Origin: WTJY01 sp045105475
GTDB taxonomy: Bacteria; Chloroflexota; Anaerolineae; Promineifilales; Promineifilaceae
Assembly (NCBI GenBank): GCA_045105475.1
Contig: JBGCDP010000222.1
Coordinates: 5,857-69,856 of the forward strand
Length of the DNA stretch: 64,000 bases
Reading direction: 5' to 3'
Shown here piece by piece: positions 41,716 to 51,735 of the stretch. The notes beneath the pieces were generated by a model. The model did no database searches, was not told the DNA's origin, and saw only the letters and a list, made by a program, of their open reading frames with translations. The position numbers and the translations under genes are program-made. Numbering within the stretch: the stretch's first letter is position 1; every line of letters begins with the position of its first letter.

Positions 41716-44700
41716 ATGAGTAGAAAAATGTGGAAAAGAAATCGAAGATCAATGCTTATCTTCGGTGTATTGCTGACAATGCTAGTTGCAGCAACAGCAC
41801 AAGCAGACCCTGAGCCTGGAGTCCCACAGCCTGAAGGACCTACAGCCGAAAAGCTAGAAACCTCAGTCCAATTAGATTTCAGCCCGCGTTTAGCAACAAA
41901 TAAAGTCGACCCTTCTTTAATTAGAGCAGATGGGAGACAAGTTGTTATTGTCCGTCTTAGCCAAGATTCGGCCGGCCAAACGGTTGGATCGAACAATGGT
42001 GGCAAAAGCTCGGCAGTACGTGCTGACCAAGTAATGGCGTCTGACTCAGCGGCCCAAGATTCTGTAGCAGCAGCAAATGCTCAACAGTCATCGGTCATGC
42101 AAAGCATTTTAGCCGTAGATCCGAATGCACGTATTATCGCTCGTACACAAATTGTTTTAAATGCGATTTTTGTTGAACTTGATGCAGCTGCTATTCCAGA
42201 ATTAGCATCATCGGCCGATATTATTTCAATCAACCAAGTTAAAAATTATTCTCTTGATCTATCTGAAACTGTTCCATACATCGGCGGAACAGCAGTTCAA
42301 AACATGGGATATGACGGCAGTGGCATCCGTGTTGCTGTCCTTGATAGTGGCGTTGACTATACACATGCTAACCTCGGGGGTGGAGGAACCCTAGCTGATT
42401 ATGAAGCGGCTTGGGGAACAACTTTCTCAGACCCTGCAAACACCACTCGCGATGGTTTATTCCCAACTACGAAAGTTGTTGAAGGATTTGACTTTGTTGG
42501 TGAAGATTGGCCAAATAGCCCAGAAGCATTTGACGATGACCCGATCGATTTCGAAGGTCATGGAACACACGTTGCAGACATCATTGCAGGCGCCAATGGT
42601 GTTGCACCCGGTGCAGACATCGTAGCGGTCAAAGTATGTTCGGCCGTTAGTTCATCATGCTCTGGTCTTGCCTTGATTCTAGGGATGGAATATGCCGTTT
42701 CTCAAGGCGTTGATATCATCAACATGTCATTGGGATCAGACTACGGTAGCCCATTTGATGATGACCTGACAGCCGCTGTCGAAGCTGCTTCAGACTTAGG
42801 TGTCCTTACCGTTTCATCAGCTGGTAATGGCGGAAACAACCAATACAAAGTTGGAACCCCATCAACCGCTCCAAGTGCGCTATCTGTAGCACAAACCGCT
42901 GTCCCCTCAGCCGGTCTAGACTTCATGCAAATCGACGGTGGCAACAGCTATCCAGCGATCTTCCAAAACTGGTCAGTTCCATTGTCTGTTGCAATTACCG
43001 GCCCTGCCCAGTACGGTGACTTAGATGGGACGAACCTAAATGGTTGTGCCGCCTTCTCAGGCGACCTCACAGGTCTCGTTGTCTTAGTAGACCGCGGCGC
43101 ATGTTCTTTCAGTGTCAAAATTTCAAATGTCGCAGCAGCTAACGGCTCTGTAGGAATTATCGGCCTTGTTGCCCCTGGTGAAGCATTCACCGGTGGATTT
43201 GGTGGCGGCACACCAGATATTCCAGGCTTTATGGTAGACCAAGCGGCCGCGAATGATTTCAAAGCTGCTTTCGCAGCAGGTGGAACGGTTACGTTTGACC
43301 CAGCGAACGCGCTATCTTTGGCCGGAACGATGACAAGCTCATCATCACGCGGACCTTCTAATGATACCAACCAGATCAAACCTGAAATCGGTGCACCTGG
43401 TGCTTCAATTTCGGCCGAAGCTGGAACTGGAACTGGCGAAACACCATTCGGTGGTACCTCTGGTGCTTCACCTATGGTTGCCGGTGCAGCAGCACTTTTG
43501 ATGGACGCTTACGACATCAACAGCAACAGCTGGATTCGCCCAGACCAAATCAAAGCGATGTTGATGAACAATGGTGAAACCGAAATCTACACCACATCAC
43601 CAGCCATTAGCACACAGCTTGCGCCAATCACCCGCATCGGTGGTGGTGAAGTTCGTGTTGATCGTGCTTTAGCCTCAAACATTGTGGCTTACTCAGATGC
43701 CTTCGATGGCTCTGGCGCATTGTCATTCGGACAAGTTGATGTCAACAAGAAACGGGTTTATACCCAACGCTTCATCATCGACAATCTTTCTGCTCAAAAG
43801 CGTAAGATTGCATTGAGTGCCGTGTTCCGTGACGCAGCAAAAGAAGCTAGCGGTGCGGTCACCATTAAAATGCCAAACCAAGTTACGGTCCCAGGATATC
43901 AGGCTCGCATCGTAACCGTACGCATTACGGTTGATCCAGAATTATTACCAGATTGGACGATGGGCATCGGAGCACAAGGCTCAGGTGCAGCAACGCTCGA
44001 CATCAATGAGTTTGATGGTTACATCATGATGGATGACACCAAAACCAGCGATGATGATGCGGACCAAGCGCATATGGCTTGGCACATCTTGCCGCGTAAA
44101 TCAGGTAATACAAAAGCGACGAAGACCAACATGGAAACAAAAGAAGATTTCTTCGGTTTCCCAGCGGCAACGACACCAGTTAAGAATCGTGGCAAAAGTG
44201 AAACAGATGCGCGCGTATTCACCTATCTAGCAGGTAGCCCAGATTTACCACCAACCGTCATGGGTACACAGTCTCCAATTGCAGACATCAAGCATGCTGG
44301 TTACCGTGCCTTCCTCGATGATGGCAGTAGCTGTGATGCAGGTTGGGGTATGGAATTCTTAGCCGCAGGCTGGGAACGTCAGACCCACGAGTGGCCAGAC
44401 TACTATCAATTTGTCCTAGACGTTGATAATAATGGTGCATTTGATCATGTTGTTTATCACTACGACCTCTTCAACTTCACCGGTACGCTTGACGGCCGCA
44501 ACTTGACCTATGTCGATACACTTGACGAGGCAACCGGCTCAGCCATTAACACGACCGCCTTCTTCTTTACCGATAGCCCAACTAACTTCAACAACTACAT
44601 CATGACGATTTGTGGTGAGCAGTTAGGCTTCGCTGATACATCGGCCGCAGGCGCTCCAATGCCAGCAGTTGTTACCGGCGTTGATGGCTACTACACAGGC

Positions 44701-44946
44701 GCAGTTACCGATGTCTTGGGCGGCTTGGTTGTATCACCGTTTGGTAATCGTTATGACGCACGCTTCGTGGCTGATGACGGCTCAATCTCTCGTGATGCAA
44801 CAATCGCAGGCGATTCAACGGCTCAACTCACCGTGTTCGACTTTGGTGCAGGCTCACCGGGGAATGACACAGGTGTGATCTTGGTTTATCACAATGGTGC
44901 TCTTGAAGGGCGCGAGAATGATGTGATCACGATCTGGAGTCGATAG
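41716..44946 (+). CDS. Secreted S8 (subtilisin-family) serine protease with PA domain
   Basis: A 1076-residue exported protease. A signal peptide (M-L-I-F-G-V-L-L-T-M-L-V-A-A-T-A-Q-A) is followed by an I9-like propeptide (V-I-V-R-L-S-Q). The catalytic triad is Asp210 (V-L-D-S-G-V-D), His282 (G-H-G-T-H-V) and Ser582 (G-T-S-G-A-S-P). Between His and Ser is an inserted PA domain (V-L-V-D-R-G-A-C-S-F), known from large bacterial and plant subtilases, where it affects substrate access. The roughly 400 residues after the catalytic domain are beta-rich, probably Fn3-like and accessory domains. It probably feeds on external protein or matures surface proteins. Tandem hairpins follow the stop. Confidence 0.93.
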   Translation: MSRKMWKRNRRSMLIFGVLLTMLVAATAQADPEPGVPQPEGPTAEKLETSVQLDFSPRLATNKVDPSLIRADGRQVVIVRLSQDSAGQTVGSNNGGKSSAVRADQVMASDSAAQDSVAAANAQQSSVMQSILAVDPNARIIARTQIVLNAIFVELDAAAIPELASSADIISINQVKNYSLDLSETVPYIGGTAVQNMGYDGSGIRVAVLDSGVDYTHANLGGGGTLADYEAAWGTTFSDPANTTRDGLFPTTKVVEGFDFVGEDWPNSPEAFDDDPIDFEGHGTHVADIIAGANGVAPGADIVAVKVCSAVSSSCSGLALILGMEYAVSQGVDIINMSLGSDYGSPFDDDLTAAVEAASDLGVLTVSSAGNGGNNQYKVGTPSTAPSALSVAQTAVPSAGLDFMQIDGGNSYPAIFQNWSVPLSVAITGPAQYGDLDGTNLNGCAAFSGDLTGLVVLVDRGACSFSVKISNVAAANGSVGIIGLVAPGEAFTGGFGGGTPDIPGFMVDQAAANDFKAAFAAGGTVTFDPANALSLAGTMTSSSSRGPSNDTNQIKPEIGAPGASISAEAGTGTGETPFGGTSGASPMVAGAAALLMDAYDINSNSWIRPDQIKAMLMNNGETEIYTTSPAISTQLAPITRIGGGEVRVDRALASNIVAYSDAFDGSGALSFGQVDVNKKRVYTQRFIIDNLSAQKRKIALSAVFRDAAKEASGAVTIKMPNQVTVPGYQARIVTVRITVDPELLPDWTMGIGAQGSGAATLDINEFDGYIMMDDTKTSDDDADQAHMAWHILPRKSGNTKATKTNMETKEDFFGFPAATTPVKNRGKSETDARVFTYLAGSPDLPPTVMGTQSPIADIKHAGYRAFLDDGSSCDAGWGMEFLAAGWERQTHEWPDYYQFVLDVDNNGAFDHVVYHYDLFNFTGTLDGRNLTYVDTLDEATGSAINTTAFFFTDSPTNFNNYIMTICGEQLGFADTSAAGAPMPAVVTGVDGYYTGAVTDVLGGLVVSPFGNRYDARFVADDGSISRDATIAGDSTAQLTVFDFGAGSPGNDTGVILVYHNGALEGRENDVITIWSR

Positions 44947-44969
44947 CTAGGCTAGCTCCACAGTATGAT

Positions 44970-45064
44970 GGGTGACTTGTTAGTCTTATACAAGTCACCC
45001 TAACTCAGTAATAGACCAAGCCGGTTGGAAAAGATTCAAATCTTTTCCAACCGGCTTTTTTATT
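44970..45064. terminator. Tandem hairpins between convergent genes
   Basis: The first stem is 11 bp (44970-44980 GGGTGACTTGT with 44990-45000). The second is a 19-bp perfect stem (45018-45036 with 45039-45057) with a T-run to 45064. The second is a strong intrinsic terminator for the protease, and on the minus strand it follows the DUF58 stop. Confidence 0.85.
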
Positions 45065-45944
45065 TTAATACGCCGCGTAGACGTAGGGTTTGAAGCACAA
45101 GCTGATCCCAAGGCTGGTCTGTAATAACGGGTATGTAGTGTGCTCCCCGGCCGCCTAAATATTCACTATTCTCAGCCTGCCAAGCAATCACACGCTCACG
45201 ATATTCACGCAAGGTCGTTGCATCAAGGGTCACTTCTGACTCCGCCCCAGTTTCAGCATCGATGAGCTTAAAATCACCGTCAAGTGGTGGTTCTATCTCG
45301 TCAGGGCTTAGCAAGTGAATGACGCCAACTTCATAGCCACGGCTCTGAATCGCAGATAAACCATCCTGATATCCAGCCGGTGACATTAAATCGGTCAACA
45401 CAAAAAGAAGCCCCGGCCGACGGCCGCGTAAAGCATATTCGCTTAAAGACAGATTGAGCTCCGTCATACCGACCGCTTCGGCCGATCCCTCTAAAAAGTT
45501 GAATAAACGCAGACTGTTTTGCTGGCCACGATATGGCCCCCAAGCACGGTTCGCATCACTACGTAATAGTGTAATTGTGAGCTGATCCCCGGCCGCAAGC
45601 GCCACATGTCCTAAGGCACCTGCCAGCTTAACAGCGTAATCAAACTTATTCGTTTCATCGTTAAGGGGCCAGTTCATGCTTAAACTGCCATCAATTAGGA
45701 TGTGAACAGAAAGGTCTTCCTCTTCTTCAAGCAGCTTGATAAACGGTTTTTCAAGCCGTGCATAGACGTTCCAATCGAGCCTGCGTAGGTCGTCCCCTTT
45801 AACGTAATTGCGATAGTCGGCAAACTCAATCGAGGTCCCCCGCTTGCTTGAGCGGCGATCTCCTTTCATGACACCAGCACGCACTTTGTCTGCAACAAGG
45901 GCCAGCTGTTCTAACTTGCGGAGGGTAACTTCATCAAAAAGCAT
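45060..45944 (-). CDS. DUF58 domain protein (VWA-like)
   Basis: A 294-residue protein. K-R-G-T-S-I-E-F-A-D-Y-R-N-Y-V-K-G-D-D and R-R-L-D-W-N-V-Y-A-R are the DUF58 signature. The following I-L-I-D-G-S-L-S-M-N is the metal site of a von Willebrand A-like fold, D-x-S-x-S. DUF58 proteins usually work with a MoxR AAA ATPase in assembly or regulation of envelope complexes. No MoxR gene lies beside it here. The stop falls in the T-run of the preceding terminator. Confidence 0.88.
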   Translation of the reverse strand: MLFDEVTLRKLEQLALVADKVRAGVMKGDRRSSKRGTSIEFADYRNYVKGDDLRRLDWNVYARLEKPFIKLLEEEEDLSVHILIDGSLSMNWPLNDETNKFDYAVKLAGALGHVALAAGDQLTITLLRSDANRAWGPYRGQQNSLRLFNFLEGSAEAVGMTELNLSLSEYALRGRRPGLLFVLTDLMSPAGYQDGLSAIQSRGYEVGVIHLLSPDEIEPPLDGDFKLIDAETGAESEVTLDATTLREYRERVIAWQAENSEYLGGRGAHYIPVITDQPWDQLVLQTLRLRGVLK

Positions 45945-46029
45945 GGAATTAAAATTTTATGATCTGGAAGATGTGATTCACAAATGCTAAAGGATTTAAG
46001 ACCATGATGCTAGCGAAATTGCCGTAAGC

Positions 46030-46662
46030 TTAAACTGGTGCATTGCCCTGATTCAGGTATTTCACAAACGGATCGTAGCTGGCGTCATCGTTCCATTCGT
46101 ATTCAGACACCATTGCAGCACGTTCAGCCGCGTCCCGGCCAAACATATTTGAGATCACGCCCAAAGCCATGTCAGTCCCGGCCGATACCCCGGATGAGGT
46201 CACAAACGGTCCATCTTCTACCCAACGGGCCGCTTCAACCCATTCAACCTTGTCGCTTTGACTGGTTGCTAGGCTAAACCACATCTTGTTTGAAGTTGCC
46301 TTTCGGCCGTCAAGCAACCCTGCTTTAGCCAGAATGGCTGACCCTGAGCAGACTGACATGGTGACCTGGGCGGCTGCAGATCGCTCGCGTAAAAAGTTGA
46401 GCATTGCTTCATTTTTTAGTTCTGGGATGGTACCAACCCCACCAGGCAATAGGATCAGATCAAGCGGTGGGCAGTCGGCAAAGCTATAGTCAGCTACCGA
46501 TTTTGGCCCTTGAGCTGACTTAACAGGGCCAGCTTGTTCAGCCACCGTCACAATATTGACCAAAGGTAAAATACCGAACATCTCTAGCGGCCCATACATG
46601 TCTAACAACTCGAAGTCATTGTAGAAAATCGCCCCAAGTGTCAGTTTCTTTGTTTCGCTCAT
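46030..46662 (-). CDS. DJ-1/PfpI-family protein
   Basis: A 210-residue protein of the DJ-1/PfpI superfamily, whose members include glyoxalases, isonitrile hydratases and regulatory domains. The nucleophile elbow is V-C-S-G-S with the reactive Cys, preceded by L-I-L-L-P-G-G-V-G-T. The N-terminal L-L-D-M-Y-G-P-L-E-M-F fits the isonitrile-hydratase/AraC-input branch, but there is no HTH domain. ATG at 46662 is chosen with GAGAGG just upstream; an upstream TTG-type extension to 46710 is less likely. Confidence 0.83.
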   Translation of the reverse strand: MSETKKLTLGAIFYNDFELLDMYGPLEMFGILPLVNIVTVAEQAGPVKSAQGPKSVADYSFADCPPLDLILLPGGVGTIPELKNEAMLNFLRERSAAAQVTMSVCSGSAILAKAGLLDGRKATSNKMWFSLATSQSDKVEWVEAARWVEDGPFVTSSGVSAGTDMALGVISNMFGRDAAERAAMVSEYEWNDDASYDPFVKYLNQGNAPV

Positions 46663-46806
46663 TTGAACCTCTCTATATTTTTCAGAAAAGTATCTCATCA
46701 AAACTGGCAAACACCAGTCTTTCAGATACGATAGTTATCTCACGACCTTGCCCACTTTGAAAACCTGCAAGGTCTAAAATTCAAAGCTAGCTGAAAAGGA
46801 AACGTT

Positions 46807-47643
46807 ATGCCTCATTTTGAAACAAAACATACGGCCGAAGATGGTGAAGAGCTCTATTTACAAGCGTGGGTTCCAGATGATTTTAAGGCAGCCGTTTTAA
46901 TCGTACATGGCTTAGCTGAACACAGCGGCCGGTATGCGCATGTGGCCGAGCATCTGACTCAAAATGGATATGCGGTTTATACGTTTGACGGCCGGGGACA
47001 TGGCAAAAGTGCAAAAGGAACGCCTGATGCCTTTTATCCTTCTATTGATCAATACACTGAAGATGTGCATGCGCTATTTGGGAAAGTTAAAGAACATGCG
47101 GCCGGGAAACCTTGTTTCATTTTTGGCCATAGCATGGGTGGCTGTATCACCACCTATTACGAGATCACCCATCAGCCAGAAACGGCCGGAATTTTGCTCA
47201 GCGGTGCGGCTGTAGCTGTGGGTGACGACATCTCCCCATTTTTGATTCGTATTTCAAAGCTCCTAAGCCGGATTGCTCCCAAAATGGCGACAACCGTTTT
47301 AGATGGGAATTCAATTTCGCGCGATCCAAAAGAAGTTGAAAAATATAACAACGATCCTTTAAATTATCGGGGCGGGATTCGAGCTAGAGTGGGTGCAGAA
47401 ATGCTTAAAGCGATCAACTTAATTGTTGAACAAACGTCAAAGTTCAGAAACCCAGTTCTAATTATGCACGGCACGGCCGACCGGATCGCGGCGCCGGCCG
47501 GGAGTCAAAATCTGTTTGATGGCGCTTCTTCAACCGACAAAACGCTTAAAATGTATGATGGCTTGTTTCATGAACTGGTAAATGAGCCAGAGAAAGAACA
47601 GGTGCTGGCAGACATGACCGCATGGATGGATGCACGAGTTTAA
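46807..47643 (+). CDS. Alpha/beta-hydrolase, monoacylglycerol-lipase-like
   Basis: A 278-residue serine hydrolase of the Hydrolase_4/monoacylglycerol lipase type. The family motif is V-H-G-L-A-E-H-S-G-R-Y, and D-G-R-G-H-G-K-S follows. The nucleophile Ser is in G-H-S-M-G-G. The acid is in M-H-G-T-A-D-R-I, and the His in D-G-L-F-H-E-L-V-N-E. It probably hydrolyses monoglycerides or lysolipids. AAAGGAAA sits about 6 nt before the ATG. It is followed by hairpins. Confidence 0.87.
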   Translation: MPHFETKHTAEDGEELYLQAWVPDDFKAAVLIVHGLAEHSGRYAHVAEHLTQNGYAVYTFDGRGHGKSAKGTPDAFYPSIDQYTEDVHALFGKVKEHAAGKPCFIFGHSMGGCITTYYEITHQPETAGILLSGAAVAVGDDISPFLIRISKLLSRIAPKMATTVLDGNSISRDPKEVEKYNNDPLNYRGGIRARVGAEMLKAINLIVEQTSKFRNPVLIMHGTADRIAAPAGSQNLFDGASSTDKTLKMYDGLFHELVNEPEKEQVLADMTAWMDARV

Positions 47644-47773
47644 TTAAAACCTACATACCAACAGAGTCTATGCGTATGGGCGACAACATTTGCCGAAATA
47701 GTTTCGCCCTTACCCGTTTTGTCTTACGAATGTTTCGCGGTATGTAGATTCGATTCAGGATAAAACAAAAAAA

Positions 47774-47799
47774 GGCGATACCTAGATTTAGGTATCGCC
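47774..47799. terminator. 11-bp hairpin after the lipase-like gene
   Basis: GGCGATACCTA (47774-47784) pairs with 47789-47799 around GATT. An A-run precedes it, so on the minus strand it would end with T's, which favours service as a backup terminator for the convergent response-regulator gene. Confidence 0.55.
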
Positions 47800-47850
47800 A
47801 GAGATATATTAGTTGTTATTGATAAAAAGGAGTTTGTGCAAGCTTTGCTT

Positions 47851-47906
47851 GCCTTAAGGCATTCTGCGAATGCCCGATTGTGCGATTTTACAATCGCCTT
47901 AAGGCA
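47851..47906 (-). terminator. Nested inverted repeat with duplicated CCTTAAGGCATT
   Basis: CCTTAAGGCATT occurs at 47852-47863 and again at 47897-47908. Between them CGATTGT and ACAATCG pair, with AATGCC/GGCATT outside. The outer copy overlaps the last codon and stop of the regulator gene. It is a stem-forming downstream region, with no obvious T-run. Confidence 0.45.
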
Positions 47907-48599
47907 TTAAGCTGCTACGTGATCCAAACGGACCCAACCACGGCGAAGGGCATAAACGGCCGCTTGCGTACGGTCATCAACACGTAATTTCCGCAAAATC
48001 GCAGTCATGTGATTTTTAACAGTCTGATGCGAGATTCCAAGCTTATATGCGATCTCTTTATTGCTCATTCCGCCAGTAACGTGCTCCAGTATTTCGGTCT
48101 CTCGAGGTGATAATGGAATGAACATGTCGTCAGCATCGTCAGCATGAGAGCCGGTCACTTTACCAACTTTCTCTTCGATCCAACGCATCACATCTTCGTG
48201 TGACATCGTCTTTTCACCCACAACATAGAAGCCATCTTTTACAGCTTGGATCGTTTTGATCAAAGACTCTGGCGTAACGTCTTTTGGACAATAAGCGGAT
48301 GCCCCCGCCCGAAGTGCGTGGAAAACCTGTTCAACATCGTCATAGCCGGTTAGGACAATGATTTTTGTTTCTGGCATGGCAGATTTAATCCGGCGGGTAA
48401 CTTGCAAGCCATTGATGGTAGGCAAGTTAACATCCATTAGGATGACATCTGGCAATAAATCATACGCTAGCTCGATCGCTACTTCTCCATCGGCTGCTTG
48501 GCCCACAACATCAATATCTGGACCTGTTTCGATTACATCTTTGATTCCTTGGCGGAACACTGGATGATCATCAACAATTAGTACTCTTGTTTTAGACAT
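47907..48599 (-). CDS. NarL/FixJ-type response regulator
   Basis: A 230-residue two-domain regulator. The receiver has V-D-D-H-P-V-F at its start, the phospho-acceptor Asp56 in L-M-D-V-N-L-P, and T-G-Y-D-D and S-A-Y-C-P-K-D with the conserved Thr and Lys. The C-terminal LuxR-type HTH is L-S-P-R-E-T-E-I-L-E-H-V and S-N-K-E-I-A-Y-K-L-G-I-S-H-Q-T-V-K-N-H. AAGGAGA lies 5 nt before the ATG. No kinase gene is adjacent, so it is an orphan here; the kinase at 25486-27210 is a possible but unproven partner. Confidence 0.9.
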   Translation of the reverse strand: MSKTRVLIVDDHPVFRQGIKDVIETGPDIDVVGQAADGEVAIELAYDLLPDVILMDVNLPTINGLQVTRRIKSAMPETKIIVLTGYDDVEQVFHALRAGASAYCPKDVTPESLIKTIQAVKDGFYVVGEKTMSHEDVMRWIEEKVGKVTGSHADDADDMFIPLSPRETEILEHVTGGMSNKEIAYKLGISHQTVKNHMTAILRKLRVDDRTQAAVYALRRGWVRLDHVAA

Positions 48600-49028
48600 G
48601 GTATCTCCTTTCCGCTTGACCCATCAAAGATGATTGGTGATATACGGATAAATAATTTCAACAAACTTCTGCTTTTAATTTTAAATTTTATAGTTTCGCT
48701 GGTCCCATTACTTTGTGTATAAGGGAGCAGAGTCACGGTAGTACTGATTAGCAGTATACAGATATGTCAGGGGTCATGGTGCTCTGAGGGGAGTAGGCAT
48801 ATGGTATAGGGGTCCTAGTTGGTCTAATAATAGCCATATTGTCCTATATGATTTGGCATAAAACCGGCCGGAAATAAGCAAAGTTGTCAGATTTCTTCGG
48901 TAAAAGAGAAGGGAGTGGTGCTAAGCCATATGCCAAAGTCGGCCGCATTTTTGTTTGTTCATCACAAAAACATAGGTAAACTCACAACTGGTGTACACCA
49001 ATTAAAAATCTATGCGAGGGTATCTCAA
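48600..49028. promoter_or_regulatory. Divergent intergenic region
   Basis: 429 bp between the response regulator and the MttB-like gene. The middle is G/T-rich on the plus strand (GGGGTCATGGTGCTCTGAGG), with several short TATA-like stretches. The reading frame of the MttB-like gene is open back to 48915 without a good ribosome site. I see no RNA gene. Confidence 0.35.
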
Positions 49029-50585
49029 ATGGCAAAAAGACGTAAAGGTGGCGGCCGCGCTGCAAGACACGCACTCCGCTCTGCTGACAATAAAGACAAA
49101 AAGTCACCCGTTCAACCGGGGTTAACTGGTGGGCAATACAAACCGCTAAAAGATGAAGACGTTGTTCGTATTCACGAAGCCGCTCTCGAAATTCTTGAAA
49201 CGGTTGGCATGGGAACCCCCATCCCTTTAATAGTAGAGCTGGCTGAAGCGCGTGGTGCCACCATGAATGACAAAGGCCGTTTGTGCTTTCCCAAAAAGCT
49301 CATGAATGAACTAATCGATGGGGCCGCAAAATCGATTACGCTTTACGGTCGGGACCCGAAATTTGATCTTGATGTGTCAAAAGAGCGGGTCCACTTTGGG
49401 ACCGGCGGAGCCGCGATTTCTGTACTCGATTTTGAATCAGGTGCTTATCGTAATTCAAACTTGGCCGACATTTATGACTTTGCCCGGCTCACCGACCAGC
49501 TAGACAACGTCCATTGGTTCACTCGTTCGGTCATCGCGACTGAGCTGCAAGATCCGTATGAACTTGACATCAATACCGCCTATGCACTCATCGCAGGCAC
49601 TAAGAAGCATATCGGTACGGCGATTACTATCCCTGAAAATGTGAAGCCGATCACCGAAATGTTTGACATTGTGGCAGGCGGACCCGGTGAGTTTGCCAAA
49701 CAGCCGTTCTGTAAACTGCATACGAGCCCGATTGTGCCTCCGTTGCGCTACGGCGTTGACGCCCAAGAAACAATAGTCGAAGCGATGAAATATGGCTGGC
49801 CAATCAATGCGATCACGGCCGGGCAGTCAGGAGCGACTTCTCCAGCCACCTTAGCTGGAACCCTCGTCCAAACCCATGCGGAAACGCTGGCAGCGATGGC
49901 GTTTGTCAATCTTATCGAGCCAGGCTACCCATTTATCTTTAGCAATTGGCCGTTTGTGGCTGACCTACGCACTGGGTCAATGACGGGTGGAAGTGCTGAA
50001 GGTGGGCTGCTCAGCGCGGCCGCTGCGCAGCTAGCCAACTATATCGACATGCCCAGCGGCGTGGCAGGTGGTATGCCAGACTCAAAAACGTTTGACGGTC
50101 AAGCTGGGTACGAGCGGGCTTTGCCCCATGTGATGATTGGTCTAGCCGGGGCCAATTTGGTCTATGAATCGGCCGGAATGCTGGCCGCGCTCCTCAGCTG
50201 TTCATACGAGGCGTTTGTCATCGACAACGAGATCATCGCTTCGGTCATGCGAGCGGTGCGAGGAATCGAAGTAACAGACGAGACGATGGGGGTTGATGTA
50301 ATTGCGCGAACGGTGGCAGGAGCAGGCCATTATTTGGGAGCGGAACAGACAATCTCAGTGATGGAAACGGAGTACCTTTACCCAGAGTTGGGAGATCGTA
50401 CATCACCATCACAGTGGGAAGAGTATGGCTCTATTGATATTTGGACCCGTGCCCGAGCCAAAGTGAAGCAGATGATGCAACAATACCCTGAGTACATAAC
50501 GCCTGAGCAGGACGCTGAAATTCGGGCAAAGTTTGAATTAAAGCTGAGCCCTGAGGATGTGTCATCCAAGTCCAGCCGTTGGTAG
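49029..50585 (+). CDS. MttB-like (trimethylamine methyltransferase family), non-pyrrolysine
   Basis: A 518-residue protein of the MttB superfamily, whose members move a methyl group from methylamines or betaines to a corrinoid protein. Matching parts are H-E-A-A-L-E-I-L-E-T-V-G-M-G, P-I-N-A-I-T-A-G-Q-S-G-A-T-S-P and T-G-G-S-A-E-G-G-L-L. There is no in-frame UAG, so it lacks the pyrrolysine of true trimethylamine enzymes and belongs to the MtgB-like or uncharacterised branch. The N-terminus is a basic tail (K-R-R-K-G-G-G-R). ATG at 49029 is chosen with GAGGG 9 nt upstream. No corrinoid protein gene is nearby. Confidence 0.85.
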   Translation: MAKRRKGGGRAARHALRSADNKDKKSPVQPGLTGGQYKPLKDEDVVRIHEAALEILETVGMGTPIPLIVELAEARGATMNDKGRLCFPKKLMNELIDGAAKSITLYGRDPKFDLDVSKERVHFGTGGAAISVLDFESGAYRNSNLADIYDFARLTDQLDNVHWFTRSVIATELQDPYELDINTAYALIAGTKKHIGTAITIPENVKPITEMFDIVAGGPGEFAKQPFCKLHTSPIVPPLRYGVDAQETIVEAMKYGWPINAITAGQSGATSPATLAGTLVQTHAETLAAMAFVNLIEPGYPFIFSNWPFVADLRTGSMTGGSAEGGLLSAAAAQLANYIDMPSGVAGGMPDSKTFDGQAGYERALPHVMIGLAGANLVYESAGMLAALLSCSYEAFVIDNEIIASVMRAVRGIEVTDETMGVDVIARTVAGAGHYLGAEQTISVMETEYLYPELGDRTSPSQWEEYGSIDIWTRARAKVKQMMQQYPEYITPEQDAEIRAKFELKLSPEDVSSKSSRW

Positions 50586-50609
50586 ATGGCGTCTTGTTCG
50601 AGACGAACG

Positions 50610-51518
50610 TCAAGACATATCCTGTCTAAATCGGCCGGGGGTTACCCCTACCTCACGTTTAAAATAACGCCCAAAGTAGGATGAATCATCAAAACCTAGA
50701 CGATGTCCAACCTCAGTGGCTGTTAAATCCGTATGCTGAAATAAACGCTTGGCTTCAAGAACAACTTCCTGCCGAATAAGTTGCCCTGGTGTATATCCTG
50801 TTGTCATTTTCACCGTTTTGTTCAAATGATTGACAGATACGCTGAGCCGATTTGCAAACTCTTGAACTGACTGTCCAGAGATAACTTGTTGGGTAACAAG
50901 TTGCTTGAACTGACGAGTCAGTTTCTGAGAATTTTTATCTTGTTTTTTTGCAGCATCAATTTCTTGAATGGCACAAATACGTTGAATTTGGACTAGCAAA
51001 ATATGCAGGTATGCACGTAATACGGATGATGTTCGAAGATCATTTGTTTTAAATTCTTCTGCAATCGTCCGATAAAGTGAAGTTATTCGTAAATGGTCGA
51101 TTTCATTTAACTTGAGTATTGGGCTCCCTTCAACCGTGTGAAAAAAAGAGAGCTCATGCAAAACCATGTTATCTGCGGGAGCGAGCAATAAAAAGTCATC
51201 AGTGAAAACTAAAATTTCTCCTTCAATCGGTACGGTTGTTTCCCAATAGTGGACCTGTCCGGGGGAAATAAAATAGAACGTGTTTGGCTCGATAGGATAC
51301 GCATTAAAGTCGATAAAGTGGGTGCCTTCACCTCCGGTTATGTACAAAACTTCATAAAAGTCGTGGCGATGTGGGAAGGTCGATTGGGTTAGCTGTGGTG
51401 CGTCAACAAAGTTCAGATATTCCAAAGGGATATCTTTATGGGTCGGCGTGAGTCCAGTTCTAAATGTATGCAGTGGAATGTCTTGATTAGAAATGAAAAT
51501 TTTGCTGTTTATATTCAT
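50610..51518 (-). CDS. AraC-family transcriptional regulator
   Basis: A 302-residue regulator. The N-terminal cupin-like sensor has P-H-R-H-D-F-Y-E-V-L-Y-I-T-G-G-E-G and N-T-F-Y-F-I-S-P-G-Q-V-H. The C-terminal AraC HTH pair is visible: S-V-Q-E-F-A-N-R-L-S-V-S-V-N-H-L-N, then A-T-E-V-G-H-R-L-G-F-D-D-S-S-Y-F-G-R-Y-F-K-R. It diverges from the lipoprotein gene at 51736 with a 217-bp gap, the usual layout for a regulator of that operon. Inducer unknown. It has one CGGCCG, at its 3' end only. Confidence 0.9.
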   Translation of the reverse strand: MNINSKIFISNQDIPLHTFRTGLTPTHKDIPLEYLNFVDAPQLTQSTFPHRHDFYEVLYITGGEGTHFIDFNAYPIEPNTFYFISPGQVHYWETTVPIEGEILVFTDDFLLLAPADNMVLHELSFFHTVEGSPILKLNEIDHLRITSLYRTIAEEFKTNDLRTSSVLRAYLHILLVQIQRICAIQEIDAAKKQDKNSQKLTRQFKQLVTQQVISGQSVQEFANRLSVSVNHLNKTVKMTTGYTPGQLIRQEVVLEAKRLFQHTDLTATEVGHRLGFDDSSYFGRYFKREVGVTPGRFRQDMS

Positions 51519-51735
51519 AAATCCTTTAGCCCCATCGGTTTTGTACCATCAATCCTATCACCAAACTTTCTTTATTATTCCTTTGCATTAAAAAGTACCA
51601 GAATGAAGTTTGAAAGTCCCAGCCCTCTTTTCACTAACAATATTAAGATCTGGATGTTCAATTTTTAGAGAACAACGTTTGACTTTGATTAACGAGTCAA
51701 ACGACCAAATTAATATAAAAAAGAGGATTCAAACT

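Noticed and set aside
49029..50585. Possible pyrrolysine-containing trimethylamine methyltransferase
   Set aside because: There is no in-frame TAG in the gene, so it is a non-pyrrolysine member of the superfamily.
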